Positions 17,678 through 26,831 are shown, numbered from the stretch's first letter. The stretch: DNA of 64,000 bases from Vibrio sp. SCSIO 43136 (GCF_023716565.1 NZ_CP071849.1:1240001-1304000), one strand, 5' to 3'. The notes: generated by a model from the letters alone, not told the origin. A program made the numbers and translations.

Positions 17678-19889
17678 TCACACTTGCTTGTTCTTGGGCC
17701 ATTTGCGAGTATGCACTGTATGTATGCACTCCCTTCTTGGGAATAGATGCCTGATTAATTACAACACCATCAATGTATATTTCATGATGAGAAAATAACT
17801 CTGTTGCATGTCTATATACGGATTTGGTTGTGCTATTAGCTTTTAATACTAACATTATACCACCGGCTTTTTTACCTATAATAAACGCATCTTTAACTGG
17901 TAATATTGGAGGCGTATCAAATATTATTCTATCATATTTCTTCTCGAGGGTTGATATTAGTCTATCGAACGAATCGCCACTCAGCAGTTGCTGAGGGTTA
18001 GGAACTAACATGCCAGCAGGCAGCACATGTAAGCGAGATTCTTTTAACTCGCAAATACAATCATCCACAGATGTTCCCATCAATAAAATCTGACCTACCC
18101 CAGGTCGAGAGCTATCGATATTCAATCGAGGAGCAACCGATGGTTTTCTTAAGTCGCAATCAACAATTAGTACTTTTTCTAATTTTGAGAACGAATGTGC
18201 GAGTGTAATTGCACATGTTGTTTTACCTTCTCCTGGGACAGATGAAGAAATCGCAAACATCTTTCGATTTTTACCATGAAAATTAATCAATAAAGATGTT
18301 CTCAATGAATCTACTGACTCAGAAAAAGAAAGGTAATTTTTATTGTTAAAAACGTTTGAGTCTATCACATTAGCCTTACAGTTAATTTTTGGTAAAGATC
18401 CTGTAGGCAATAAGCCAAATGTTTTTTCAAAGTCTCTCATTGAGTCAATGGTGCTATTAAACATATCCTGTAATACTAACAACACTATGTACAACCCAAA
18501 ACTACCTACAAAGGCCAATGAAATAATTAATTTTTTGTTGGGTTTACTTGGTAATTCTGGTATTAACGCATAGTCTGTAATACGTGCATTGGTAGCATTA
18601 AAATCACTTGTTGCAGATGTTTCTTTTTGTCTAGTTAAAAACAGATCGTATAAATTAGCATTTGTATCAACTTCTCGCTTAAGCGCATCATATTCACGCT
18701 TGACTACACTTAGCGCTTGGAATTCACCTTTTTTGTCTAATAACTCTGCTTCGAGCAAGCGTTCTTGCTCTCTTGCACTACTTAATTCTTTCCCTATCCC
18801 ATTAATAAGCTTTGCTACCAACTCATTCGCACGCTTCTGAATGGAAGCAAGTTGAGCATTTGCCCGAATCATCCTGTCATGTTTGGGACCATATCGCTTA
18901 GATAATTCGCTAACCTCTTTCTCTGCATTTGCTTCTGCAAGCCTGATGTCTCGAACTTGAGGGTGATTAGATATTAATGAGATAGATGTTAACGTCTTAA
19001 TGTCCGCGTTTTTATTGTTCTTTAACGCATTGTATAGAGCCTGGGTTTCAATACGTTTATCCGTTGCTTTTGACAGACGTTCAGTAAGGTTTGAAAGCTC
19101 TGAACTCGTTAGAGCCGAAATGCCACTATCATCGATCAATTTTTGCTTTTGCAAAAACGCCAAAAGTGCCTCCTCAGATGCATCAAGGTTCTGCTTCAAC
19201 TCCTCTAGGCGTTGGTTAATCCAGCCCGTAGCTTGAGCTGTTACCAATAACTTCGATTCTAGGTTGTTATCTATGAACGCCTGACCTACTTCGTTAGCGA
19301 TAGTAGCGGCTAGTTTAGGGTCTTGCGACTCAAACGAGATATAGACAAGCTGAGTTTTGCGAATAGGTGAGATTGTTAGCTTTGACTTAAACAGTTTTAA
19401 GACAGTTCGATTTAGCGCTTCATCTGCTGTGCTTTCATCCACCAATACCTCTTTATTGGAAAAATACGCTGCAATAAGGGGATGTGATTTAAGTTGCTGC
19501 TTAATTTCTGATAGAAGACTTGGTTCTGATTGGATTAAGCTAGGGTTGAACTCTTCCAATTGCTCTAGATTTAGCTTATCAATTACTCGTTGTGCTACCT
19601 GGTTAGACTTCAAGATTTCAAACTGTGTAAGGTAGTATTCTGCAGCCCTAGTATCAATACCAACAACTTCTTCAATCGAAACTGCTTTTTTCTGACTAGC
19701 TTCAATCAACAAAGTCGCAGTTGCTTTGTAAGTCGGCGTTATTGATAACACTACAAGTACTGAGATCGCCGTACATAAGAAAGCAAAAAGAAAAATAGAA
19801 GCCCAACGGGTTTTAATCAAGTGATAATAGTAGCCCAAGTCTATCATCTGCTCTTGAGCTGGTTTATCTTGGTTTAGAGTTAGCGACAT
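17664..19889 (-). CDS. Wzc-like chain-length determinant / BY-kinase
   Basis: 741-residue inner-membrane polysaccharide co-polymerase. Wzz domain with helices at about 33-53 and 448-470, a long periplasmic coiled coil between (about 190-425), then a cytoplasmic BY-kinase: Walker A SSVPGEGKTTCA (about 548), Walker A' LIVDCDLRKPS and Walker B RIIFDTPP. The C-terminus has only two close tyrosines (VHTYSAYSQM), fewer than in E. coli Wzc, so the phospho-switch is minimal. It couples polymerisation to export with the Wza-like protein just upstream (37 bases). Counterpart phosphatase at 8689. Equivalent to CpsD/VpsO by order. Confidence 0.9.
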   Translation of the reverse strand: MSLTLNQDKPAQEQMIDLGYYYHLIKTRWASIFLFAFLCTAISVLVVLSITPTYKATATLLIEASQKKAVSIEEVVGIDTRAAEYYLTQFEILKSNQVAQRVIDKLNLEQLEEFNPSLIQSEPSLLSEIKQQLKSHPLIAAYFSNKEVLVDESTADEALNRTVLKLFKSKLTISPIRKTQLVYISFESQDPKLAATIANEVGQAFIDNNLESKLLVTAQATGWINQRLEELKQNLDASEEALLAFLQKQKLIDDSGISALTSSELSNLTERLSKATDKRIETQALYNALKNNKNADIKTLTSISLISNHPQVRDIRLAEANAEKEVSELSKRYGPKHDRMIRANAQLASIQKRANELVAKLINGIGKELSSAREQERLLEAELLDKKGEFQALSVVKREYDALKREVDTNANLYDLFLTRQKETSATSDFNATNARITDYALIPELPSKPNKKLIISLAFVGSFGLYIVLLVLQDMFNSTIDSMRDFEKTFGLLPTGSLPKINCKANVIDSNVFNNKNYLSFSESVDSLRTSLLINFHGKNRKMFAISSSVPGEGKTTCAITLAHSFSKLEKVLIVDCDLRKPSVAPRLNIDSSRPGVGQILLMGTSVDDCICELKESRLHVLPAGMLVPNPQQLLSGDSFDRLISTLEKKYDRIIFDTPPILPVKDAFIIGKKAGGIMLVLKANSTTKSVYRHATELFSHHEIYIDGVVINQASIPKKGVHTYSAYSQMAQEQASVIGKS

Positions 19890-19926
19890 GTTAACTTCCG
19901 AATTTATTTAGATATTGCATCAAAGC

Positions 19927-20463
19927 TTAAAAAAGACTCTGTTCGATAACGATGATATCGCCAGGCATAATCTTGCTTGAGAGTTTTACTTTGCTTTTCT
20001 TGGTGTCAGAACCTGATTTGGAAAGGTATACTCCATTGCGAGAAGCGCGGTCCGTAAAGCCACCAGCTAAAGCGATTGCTTTATCTACTGTTAGCCCAGG
20101 CTGAAACTCATACCCACCGGGCTTTTTTACTTCCCCATTCACGTAGATGTTTCTAAAACCGACAATGCTCACACGTACCTTAGGTGATATTAGGTAGCCA
20201 TTCTTTAAGCCAGCACTCAATTCTTGCTTAAGTTGTTCTGGTGTTTTATTTAATGCTTTAATTTTGCCCAAGTAAGGGTAATCAAAGTGACCATCACCAC
20301 TAATATAAAGGTCTTCAATGGATAGGTCTTCTTCTCCGTAAACTGAAATTTGAATTTTGTCTCCAGCACCAATGATGTAGGTGTTGTCATAACTAGAAGC
20401 AAGTAATTGCCAAGAAAGCACTAAACTTACAAGAGATATTAACTTTAGGAAGTAACGATACAT
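19927..20463 (-). CDS. Wza-like polysaccharide export protein (short)
   Basis: 178 residues from the ATG at 20463, which has AAGG 8 bases upstream; a TTG at 20502 is in frame but lies inside the upstream gene. Signal peptide (about 1-23, ending LLASS), a Poly_export domain (YIIGAGDKIQISVYG, about 27-100) and one SLBB domain (about 105-170). It lacks the lipobox cysteine and the extra domains of E. coli Wza, so the outer-membrane channel is probably provided by the beta-barrel gene just upstream, as in VpsM/VpsN-type systems. It lies 8 bases after that gene. Confidence 0.87.
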   Translation of the reverse strand: MYRYFLKLISLVSLVLSWQLLASSYDNTYIIGAGDKIQISVYGEEDLSIEDLYISGDGHFDYPYLGKIKALNKTPEQLKQELSAGLKNGYLISPKVRVSIVGFRNIYVNGEVKKPGGYEFQPGLTVDKAIALAGGFTDRASRNGVYLSKSGSDTKKSKVKLSSKIMPGDIIVIEQSLF

Positions 20464-20471
20464 ACTTAACC

Positions 20472-21701
20472 TTAGAAAACTACGTTTGCGTTGATTGACC
20501 AAATGTTTTGATCATATGAATAGGTAGAAAGTGGAGAGTCATTCTTTCTATGACTCCAACCAGCAACGAGTTCAACTCGGTCGTAGATTTCATAACCTAA
20601 ATTGAACACAGAGTTGGTGAGTTCATCTTCACGAGTACTCTCAGAGTAATCTTTTTGTAGATAGCTATACGACAAATCAGAGTACACATTTGTTAACCAG
20701 TAGTGCTTCCAACTTACTTTAGCCGAGGTTTGTTTGATATCAGTAAAACCTTGGTCCGCATCCGTAGTGTTCTGACCACCAGTGACATTAACTATTGAGT
20801 GATAGGTAGGCTTCCATTCTAAGTTCAGATCCCAACTAAAACCATTGAAGTCTTTGCGTGTACTACTATCGTAGTTTTTATCTTGGATACCAAAACGTAG
20901 TTTACCCGTCGTTTTACCAGAGATATCCCAGTCAGCACCTAGGTACAGGAAGTTATCGGTATAGTCTTGTGAGTTACCCGATGTATCCGATAGTTCAAAT
21001 TTTCTATCATTTAAGTCGGCCTGGACTAAAACTTTAGTCGCCGGAAACATTTGATAGTAAAAAGCAAGATCAAGGCCTGTCTGTGTATAGTCTTTAAACC
21101 TTGTGTTTACGACACTGCCACCAAACGTAGTACCATCACGGAAATTAGTGTACTTAAGGTTTCGATAATCTATCGCTGCTTCAATTCGAGCTTTTGCACC
21201 TTCAGCACCGTACACATACACAGCTCTTGCGTCATGCATCTTATATTTTACTGGAGAGTTAATTGCCGAAGCGATTGCATCACCAGAGGCCACACCTGTG
21301 CCTCGAGCTTCATGCTCTTTTAGAAAAGCATAATCAAGCCCTAAGCCATGACGTCGACTAAAACGGATAAAATTGTTGGTAGTGAATGCATGGTCAGTAT
21401 AGTTGTCATCACTGCTACTAGTATATCGACCAGTATCTAACTGGTAGGCAACTTGGTACTCATTGCCATTCTTATCTGATTTAAGCACTACCCCTGGTTT
21501 AGCTACAAATAGAGAAGATGAATCAGCTTTAAGACTGTTCGAATAACGACCGATATTGTCATCATAAGAGTAACCCGCTTCAAACAGAGGTAAAACCTCT
21601 AAGCCAGATTCCATGATATAACCGGTACTTTCAAGTGAGTGTACTTGTGAAGAAACGATTAATGTACCGATCGTAAGTAGTGATTTATGGCGAGTATTCA
21701 T
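20472..21701 (-). CDS. Outer-membrane beta-barrel of polysaccharide export (VpsM/CpsB-like)
   Basis: 409 residues from the ATG at 21701 (GAGGTT 9 bases upstream). A longer frame to 21782 would start inside the RfaH leader and is unlikely. Signal peptide (MNTRHKSLLTIGTLIVSSQVHS) is followed by alternating aromatic and polar beta-strands, ending in the barrel-closing pattern SINANVVF with terminal Phe. It is probably the secretin-like or pore partner for the short Wza-like protein. The order after the initiating transferase matches cpsA-cpsB-cpsC-cpsD and vpsL-vpsM-vpsN-vpsO. Confidence 0.8.
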   Translation of the reverse strand: MNTRHKSLLTIGTLIVSSQVHSLESTGYIMESGLEVLPLFEAGYSYDDNIGRYSNSLKADSSSLFVAKPGVVLKSDKNGNEYQVAYQLDTGRYTSSSDDNYTDHAFTTNNFIRFSRRHGLGLDYAFLKEHEARGTGVASGDAIASAINSPVKYKMHDARAVYVYGAEGAKARIEAAIDYRNLKYTNFRDGTTFGGSVVNTRFKDYTQTGLDLAFYYQMFPATKVLVQADLNDRKFELSDTSGNSQDYTDNFLYLGADWDISGKTTGKLRFGIQDKNYDSSTRKDFNGFSWDLNLEWKPTYHSIVNVTGGQNTTDADQGFTDIKQTSAKVSWKHYWLTNVYSDLSYSYLQKDYSESTREDELTNSVFNLGYEIYDRVELVAGWSHRKNDSPLSTYSYDQNIWSINANVVF

Positions 21702-21744
21702 CTTGTTATGAACCTCATACTTGAATGATTGATTTTCGTTTAGG

Positions 21745-21756
21745 CACGCTACCGCC
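21745..21756 (-). promoter_or_regulatory. ops element (RfaH recruitment site)
   Basis: Minus-strand GGCGGTAGCGTG is a perfect match to the ops core of JUMPstart. It is preceded by AACCTAGG, close to the AAGCCAGG of the JUMPstart consensus. It lies 44 bp before the barrel gene, in the 292-bp gap after the WbaP-like gene, and so would be transcribed into the leader of the long downstream operon. RfaH binding to a paused polymerase there suppresses Rho-dependent termination in long polysaccharide operons. The element orientation agrees with the operon. Confidence 0.88.
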
Positions 21757-21993
21757 CCTAGGTTGTAGTTTCCATTGGGCATACCTAAATCCCATAAGTT
21801 GTTTGCTGACTAAATAGTCAGTTGTTAGATTTTTCTTCCTAGATAAGGAAGGATGTCCAAAAACAACATAAATATATTGTTTCTCAGCCATACTGGACTG
21901 CCTTAAAAGCCGCAAAGCATGACTACGCCATCACTCGTAGCAAGCGAGTGATAGGCACACTATTAGTTTCATATAATGATTATGGAAAGGCGG

Positions 21994-23412
21994 CTAATAT
22001 GCCGTTTTGCCAACAAAGCCTTTAAATACTGTTAAGAAAATGATCTTCACATCAAGCCATAAAGACCAGTGATGAATATACTTGAGATCATATTCTACGC
22101 GTTTTTCCATTTTATAGAGGGTATCGGTTTCACCACGGTAGCCATTCACCTGTGCTAGACCTGTAATACCAGGCTTAACATGGTGACGAAGCATATATTT
22201 TTTGACTTGTGTTCGATATTCTTCGTTGTGAGCAACCGCATGTGGGCGAGGACCAACAATAGACATTCTGCCTTGCAAGACGTTAAAGAATTGTGGCAGT
22301 TCATCTAATGATGTTCGGCGAATAAATGCACCAAACTTAGTCACACGAGGGTCATTCTTTGTTGCTTGTTTCACCACCGAGCCATTATCACAAGTAGACA
22401 TCGATCGGAACTTCCAAACTTTAATTGGTTTGCCATCTAAGCCATACCTGTCTTGTTTGAATATTACAGGCCCTGGCGACGATAATTTAACACCAATAGC
22501 AACCGCCAGAAGCACTGGGCTTATTAGGGCTAAAATGATTAAAGAGAATACGATATCTTCAAAACGTTTTAATATGGAACTTAGTCCTCTAAATGGCGTA
22601 TCATGAATACTTACTACGGCTAAATTGCCTACGTTTTTCCATCGTGAGTGCATTAGATCAAACGTAAAGAAGTCAGGAACGAAATGGACATGAACGTTGG
22701 AGTCGGAAAACTCAGAAAGAATATTTTTGATACGTTTGCTCGCTTCCATTGGAAGCGCCACATAGACGTTTTTAACTTGGCGATTTTTGGCAAGATTTAA
22801 TGCATCGTCAATGTTGCCACAGATTTCTGCTGGGAGGTTACTTCTAATGCTTTCATCTAGCCTTTCGACTGGTCTATCATCATAAAAACCAACAAGTTTT
22901 TCTTCAAGATTACTATTGCTTTCAAGTTCCCATGCCAACGCTAAACCCGATTCTGTTGCACCAACGATTACGGATTTACCCTCGTCATTTAGATGTAGAA
23001 TTTTCTTTCTAACCTGGCAACTCACCCATCGCCAACCAACTAAGCAAAAGGGAGTCACGGTAAACCAAACTCCTAGTGCTACCCGCGAGTATGATTCAGA
23101 TATTTTGAGGAAGAAGCCTAGAATAAGTGCAGATACAACACATAAAAACCAAGAGGTTAATACCGTCATGATGACTTGTTCAAATGAGTTATACTTATGC
23201 GGATGATAAGTGCCAGACAGCTCGGTAGTAAGCATGTAGGCAATAATTACCACGCAAAGTATCATCTGATACTGCGGGGAAAAGCTCCCAAGGTAAAGTA
23301 ATGATGTCACCACCAATACTGCCGTAATATAGACTATATCTATCAAACGATAGACGAGCACTATATCTTCTGCATAGTGCTTAATTCGATTTCCGTATCT
23401 CAACTTAGCCAC
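21994..23412 (-). CDS. Undecaprenyl-phosphate sugar phosphotransferase (WbaP/WcaJ-like)
   Basis: 472-residue polyprenyl-phosphate hexose-1-phosphate transferase that starts the lipid-linked repeat unit. Four N-terminal helices (about 20-135), a CoA-binding-like Rossmann segment (SVIVGATESGLALAWEL, about 145-265), a re-entrant helix (about 283-305) and the PglC-like catalytic domain with KFRSM, RRTSLDELPQFFNVLQG and SIVGPRP. First gene of the operon, with a 529-bp regulatory region upstream. By position it matches CpsA/VpsL. Substrate is probably UDP-glucose or UDP-galactose. Confidence 0.9.
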   Translation of the reverse strand: MAKLRYGNRIKHYAEDIVLVYRLIDIVYITAVLVVTSLLYLGSFSPQYQMILCVVIIAYMLTTELSGTYHPHKYNSFEQVIMTVLTSWFLCVVSALILGFFLKISESYSRVALGVWFTVTPFCLVGWRWVSCQVRKKILHLNDEGKSVIVGATESGLALAWELESNSNLEEKLVGFYDDRPVERLDESIRSNLPAEICGNIDDALNLAKNRQVKNVYVALPMEASKRIKNILSEFSDSNVHVHFVPDFFTFDLMHSRWKNVGNLAVVSIHDTPFRGLSSILKRFEDIVFSLIILALISPVLLAVAIGVKLSSPGPVIFKQDRYGLDGKPIKVWKFRSMSTCDNGSVVKQATKNDPRVTKFGAFIRRTSLDELPQFFNVLQGRMSIVGPRPHAVAHNEEYRTQVKKYMLRHHVKPGITGLAQVNGYRGETDTLYKMEKRVEYDLKYIHHWSLWLDVKIIFLTVFKGFVGKTAY

Positions 23413-23941
23413 CTAGCGATTTTCAGAGAACCATTTCTACTTCTTATGAGATTCTCTTTGTTAGTTAATACACTGATTAACTCTCATTTATTGCACTAAA
23501 TTAGTGCGAAATAGCCTATTCCATTGACTATTTCTTTAAAAATTACTGACAAACTTGCTGTTACATTTATTTTTGTAAGTTCATACTAAAGCATGACAAC
23601 TTCATCAACAAAGACAAATATCAGCTTTATCTCCGCTTCTCAATCATGAGACCTATTAACATATCAATTGCATTAATTTTCGATCCACATGGATTACAGT
23701 ATGTTATACCCACGAAATATTAAGGGAATTAATTAGCTATAAGAGCCTCAGAAAAATCCAGCCAATCACCTATAACCTTTAATATATTTAGCAACTTAAC
23801 GTTATTCACATTTCTCTCAATTAAGTTGTAGTCAAATAAAAAGCAAGGGGTAATCTAGTCAAAGAAAAACGCATCGCAGGTCACATTTGAAATGTAATTG
23901 TTGTATTGCTTGTCAATATAGAAAGTGTTTCATCCCCTAAC
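23413..23941. other. Long upstream region of EPS operon
   Basis: 529 bp without a gene, AT-rich, between the initiating transferase and the 3' end of the phosphatase/kinase gene, so it serves only the polysaccharide operon. It contains an NtrC-like palindrome at 23493-23507. I see no convincing sigma-54 promoter (GG-N10-GC) on the minus strand here, and no other named site. Confidence 0.6.
23493..23507. promoter_or_regulatory. NtrC-like palindrome upstream of EPS operon
   Basis: GCACTAAATTAGTGC, i.e. GCAC-N7-GTGC, the NtrC (GlnG) consensus arrangement and a perfect dyad apart from its centre. It lies 81 bp before the initiating-transferase ATG. The same 15-bp design occurs before the nitrite-channel gene at 26658. 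Confidence 0.5.
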
Positions 23942-25651
23942 TTAACCAAGTAATGTGATACAGAGCATCACAAATAACCCCAGCGACAACACCTGCCAAA
24001 ACTTCACCGGATCACGCTCTATTAATGGCAAAGCGTTCATAGGTTTAGCTTGAGAACTCTCATGAGTAAAATCATAAACAAACTCACTCACTTCTTGATA
24101 CCTTTTCCCCGTTTCAAGGTGAGTGGCTTTCTTTAAAGCATAATCAACCCATTGTGGTATATCTGGTCGAAAAGTTCGTACAGATTGATATTTTAGTTTC
24201 GCAAGTGCTTGTTTGTTATGGCAATTGGACAGTTGAGCCCCGTAGGGCAGTTTCTGAGTAAGTAAGAAATAAGTTAATGCGCCCAAAGAGAACACATCCG
24301 CCTGTTGAGTTGCTAGCTCGCCAATAAAATACTCTGGCGCACTAAACTGAGCGGTGCCGGGAATTGCAAAACTTCTTCCTTTGATCTCCCCAATGCCAGC
24401 AACATGCACGGCGCCGTAATCGATGATCTTGACACTGCCATTGGCATCGATCATTACGTTATTTGGGCGTAGATCTTGATGGATCATCTGTTGGCGGTGC
24501 ATCGCCTGCAAGCCTTTGGCGACTTGAGTGATGATATCTCTAACTTTTGCGAGCGGAGGGTTGGGGTTGTCTTGAAGCCAAGCGGCAAGGGGTTGTCCTT
24601 CCAAATACTCAGCGACGACATATAAATAGCGCTTCTCAGAAGGGAGCACTTCCAAAAGGTAAGGGCTATTTAGCTTCTGCCCTACCCACTCTTCCATCAA
24701 AATACTCTCTAGAAAGCTTTGTTCCGTTCGCATTTCAGCAGAAGGGATTTTTAGAGCAACTCTACGGCCTGTTTTTTCATGCTTAGCTAGATAAATATGA
24801 CTGCGGCTAGTGACTGATAGTGCCCGTTCAATAACATAGCCATCAAATACTTGTCTTGCACTTAACGAAGGCGGCATCTGTAGAGTATCAAGTTGACTCG
24901 ATACCTCGTTAAACTTTCGGCTTGGCAGCTGCTCAATCTTAACCAGTTGCAGGGACAAGTTATCGTCACTGCCATTTTCAAGCGCTAGCGCTTCTATTTT
25001 TTGTGCTTTTTGCTCCAAGTCGACGTTTTGTAGCTGCAATATCTCAACCACAGATTTAGTCGAGACAAACTCATATATACCGTCAGTTGCGATGACAAAT
25101 ATATCATCTTTCTCGATCGTCAATTCCCGGTAATCAGCTTCTAAATGTGGACCTATACCGAGTGCTTTGGTGAGATAACTGGTGGAAGCATCAACCACCC
25201 TACGGTGATCTTCGGAAAGTTGCTCTAACTGATCAGCGCTAAAGCGATAGATACGAGTATCACCCGTACTAACAAGATGAGCGGTATGAGACTTAAGAAT
25301 GAGTGCGCTGAACGTACATACATAACCCTTATCAGGGTTAAAACGTTCTATGCTCTGCTGCCCTTGAGCATAGAGCCAGTAATTAAGTGCTTGAAGCACT
25401 TTCGTGGCGGAATGCTTTACTGACCAAGCATTAGACGTTGAAAAATAATCACTGATAAAGCTCTTGATTGCAGTTTCGCTGGCGACCTGACTCACTTGAC
25501 TCGAGCTGATACCGTCAGCCATTGCCACCACTACTCCTTTACTTTCAAGCACATGACCTGATGGAGTTTTGGCACCGATGGCGTCTTGGTTTACTTGCTT
25601 AATACCAGCACTGGTGATTTGAGCAATATCGACTTTCAGTTCAACTAGCAT
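23942..25651 (-). CDS. PP2C phosphatase - Ser/Thr kinase fusion with C-terminal membrane anchor
   Basis: 569 residues combining opposing activities. PP2C domain (about 8-235) has VVVAMADGISSSQ, GDTRIYRF, ATDGIYEF and GSDDNLSL metal and core motifs. The Hanks-type kinase (about 265-525) has Lys in ALKIP, catalytic HQDLRPNNVMI (HRD changed to HQD) and DYG instead of DFG; the glycine loop is degenerate. A helix at about 548-568 anchors it. Such fusions accompany nitrate/nitrite genes in other proteobacteria, and here it directly follows the FNT channel with a hairpin between. The substrate is unknown, and whether the kinase is active is open. Confidence 0.87.
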   Translation of the reverse strand: MLVELKVDIAQITSAGIKQVNQDAIGAKTPSGHVLESKGVVVAMADGISSSQVSQVASETAIKSFISDYFSTSNAWSVKHSATKVLQALNYWLYAQGQQSIERFNPDKGYVCTFSALILKSHTAHLVSTGDTRIYRFSADQLEQLSEDHRRVVDASTSYLTKALGIGPHLEADYRELTIEKDDIFVIATDGIYEFVSTKSVVEILQLQNVDLEQKAQKIEALALENGSDDNLSLQLVKIEQLPSRKFNEVSSQLDTLQMPPSLSARQVFDGYVIERALSVTSRSHIYLAKHEKTGRRVALKIPSAEMRTEQSFLESILMEEWVGQKLNSPYLLEVLPSEKRYLYVVAEYLEGQPLAAWLQDNPNPPLAKVRDIITQVAKGLQAMHRQQMIHQDLRPNNVMIDANGSVKIIDYGAVHVAGIGEIKGRSFAIPGTAQFSAPEYFIGELATQQADVFSLGALTYFLLTQKLPYGAQLSNCHNKQALAKLKYQSVRTFRPDIPQWVDYALKKATHLETGKRYQEVSEFVYDFTHESSQAKPMNALPLIERDPVKFWQVLSLGLFVMLCITLLG

Positions 25652-25658
25652 AAATGCC

Positions 25659-25678
25659 CCCCGTTGTTGCCAACGGGG
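25659..25678. terminator. Hairpin between FNT channel and phosphatase/kinase genes
   Basis: CCCCGTTG ... CAACGGGG with a 4-base loop, in the 36-bp gap. It lacks a long U-run on the minus strand and would attenuate rather than stop expression of the downstream kinase gene. Confidence 0.55.
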
Positions 25679-25687
25679 AATACCTGA

Positions 25688-26527
25688 TTATTTATCTGTC
25701 GCTAGTTGAGCACCAATAGAAGCTTTACGCTCAGGACTGGTCCTTACGTGAGTAAGATACAGTGGTAAGCCAACTAATAGGAAGCCACCTACTAGGTTAC
25801 CCAATGCTGTTGGGATTTCGTTCCAAATTAAGTAATCCATTACTGTAAAGTCACCACCCATGATCATTGAGAATGGGAATAGGAACATGTTTACAATTGA
25901 ATGTTCAAAGCCCATGAAGAAGAACAGCATGATTGGCATCCACATTGCGACCATCTTGCCGCTTGCATGAGTTGAAATCATTGCACCAACCACGCCCATA
26001 GATACCATCCAGTTACACAACATGCCGCGAATAAATATCGTAAACCAACCTGCTAGCCCATGCTCTTGGTAACCGAGTGTTCTCGATTCACCTATGGTAC
26101 TTACTTTGGCTGCGAGCGTACCGCCATCCGTGTTGTATCCGTAGGTCAAAATGAAAGAAGCAAAAAAGGCGACGGTCAAAGCACCAGCGAAGTTACCTAC
26201 AAATACCAATCCCCAGTTTCGAAGCATCTGATTTACGCTACATCCTGAACGCTTATCAATCACTGCGAGTGGCACCAAGGTAAATACCCCGGTTAACAGG
26301 TCGAACTTCATTAAGTAAAGCATAATAAAGCCCACTGGGAACAATATTGCTCCAACGAGTGGGTTACCAGTTTTGACGATTACGGTAATGGCGAAGAAAG
26401 CGGCCAGTGCCAAAATTGCGCCTGCCATAAAGGCTCGTACCAAAGTATCTTTGGTCGACATGAATATTTTTTGTTCACCTGCATCGACCATCTTGGTCGC
26501 AAACTCTTTCGGCTCTATATAAGACAT
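25688..26527 (-). CDS. FNT-family formate/nitrite transporter (NirC-like)
   Basis: 279-residue inner-membrane channel with six helices typical of the FocA/NirC family. Conserved segments: KFDLLTGVF, NWGLVFVGNFAGAL, GMLCNWMVSMGV and GFEHSIVNMFLFP, the last carrying the central channel histidine. The sigma-54-like promoter and NtrC-like site upstream, and the PP2C/kinase partner, favour nitrite uptake in nitrogen assimilation over formate transport. It is first of a two-gene unit. Confidence 0.87.
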   Translation of the reverse strand: MSYIEPKEFATKMVDAGEQKIFMSTKDTLVRAFMAGAILALAAFFAITVIVKTGNPLVGAILFPVGFIMLYLMKFDLLTGVFTLVPLAVIDKRSGCSVNQMLRNWGLVFVGNFAGALTVAFFASFILTYGYNTDGGTLAAKVSTIGESRTLGYQEHGLAGWFTIFIRGMLCNWMVSMGVVGAMISTHASGKMVAMWMPIMLFFFMGFEHSIVNMFLFPFSMIMGGDFTVMDYLIWNEIPTALGNLVGGFLLVGLPLYLTHVRTSPERKASIGAQLATDK

Positions 26528-26566
26528 AGCAATACTCTCCTTAGTTTTAATTGCTAATTGGAATAA

Positions 26567-26582
26567 AGCCAGTACCGTGCCA
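26567..26582 (-). promoter_or_regulatory. Sigma-54-type promoter of FNT gene
   Basis: Minus-strand TGGCACGGTACTGGCT has GG and GC exactly 10 bases apart and matches TGGCAC-N5-TTGCW except one T to G in the -12 box. It lies 40-55 bp before the ATG at 26527, with an NtrC-like site about 75 bp further upstream, a standard enhancer-promoter layout. Confidence 0.7.
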
Positions 26583-26657
26583 GAAAATTAAATTGCTTAT
26601 AAAACAAACTCTTAAATGTAAGTCTGTGTAACAAAATTGCTAAGTGACTAATTATTA

Positions 26658-26672
26658 GCACTATTTTAGTGC
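26658..26672. promoter_or_regulatory. NtrC-like site before FNT gene
   Basis: GCACTATTTTAGTGC fits GCAC-N7-GTGC, the NtrC binding arrangement. It is upstream of the sigma-54-like promoter in the 304-bp gap between the divergent FNT and lipoprotein genes. Confidence 0.6.
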
Positions 26673-26831
26673 GCCTAATTTCACATCCTTGTGCAAGGGG
26701 TAGTATCTAAGTAAGCTAACCCGCAATAGCGACCCATAGATTTGCGTGATAAATATTTTTATGTATCATAGCGCCGGTGCTGAAGGAGTAGTCAAAGCCA
26801 GTAAATCTCATATCTGTAAAGGTTACTCTTA

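Noticed and set aside
20464..20502. TTG start giving a 191-residue export protein
   Set aside because: It overlaps the upstream barrel gene and would spoil the signal peptide; the ATG at 20463 has a good ribosome site.
23413..23492. Sigma-54 promoter for the polysaccharide operon
   Set aside because: No GG-N10-GC pattern in the right orientation was found despite the NtrC-like site, so none is reported.
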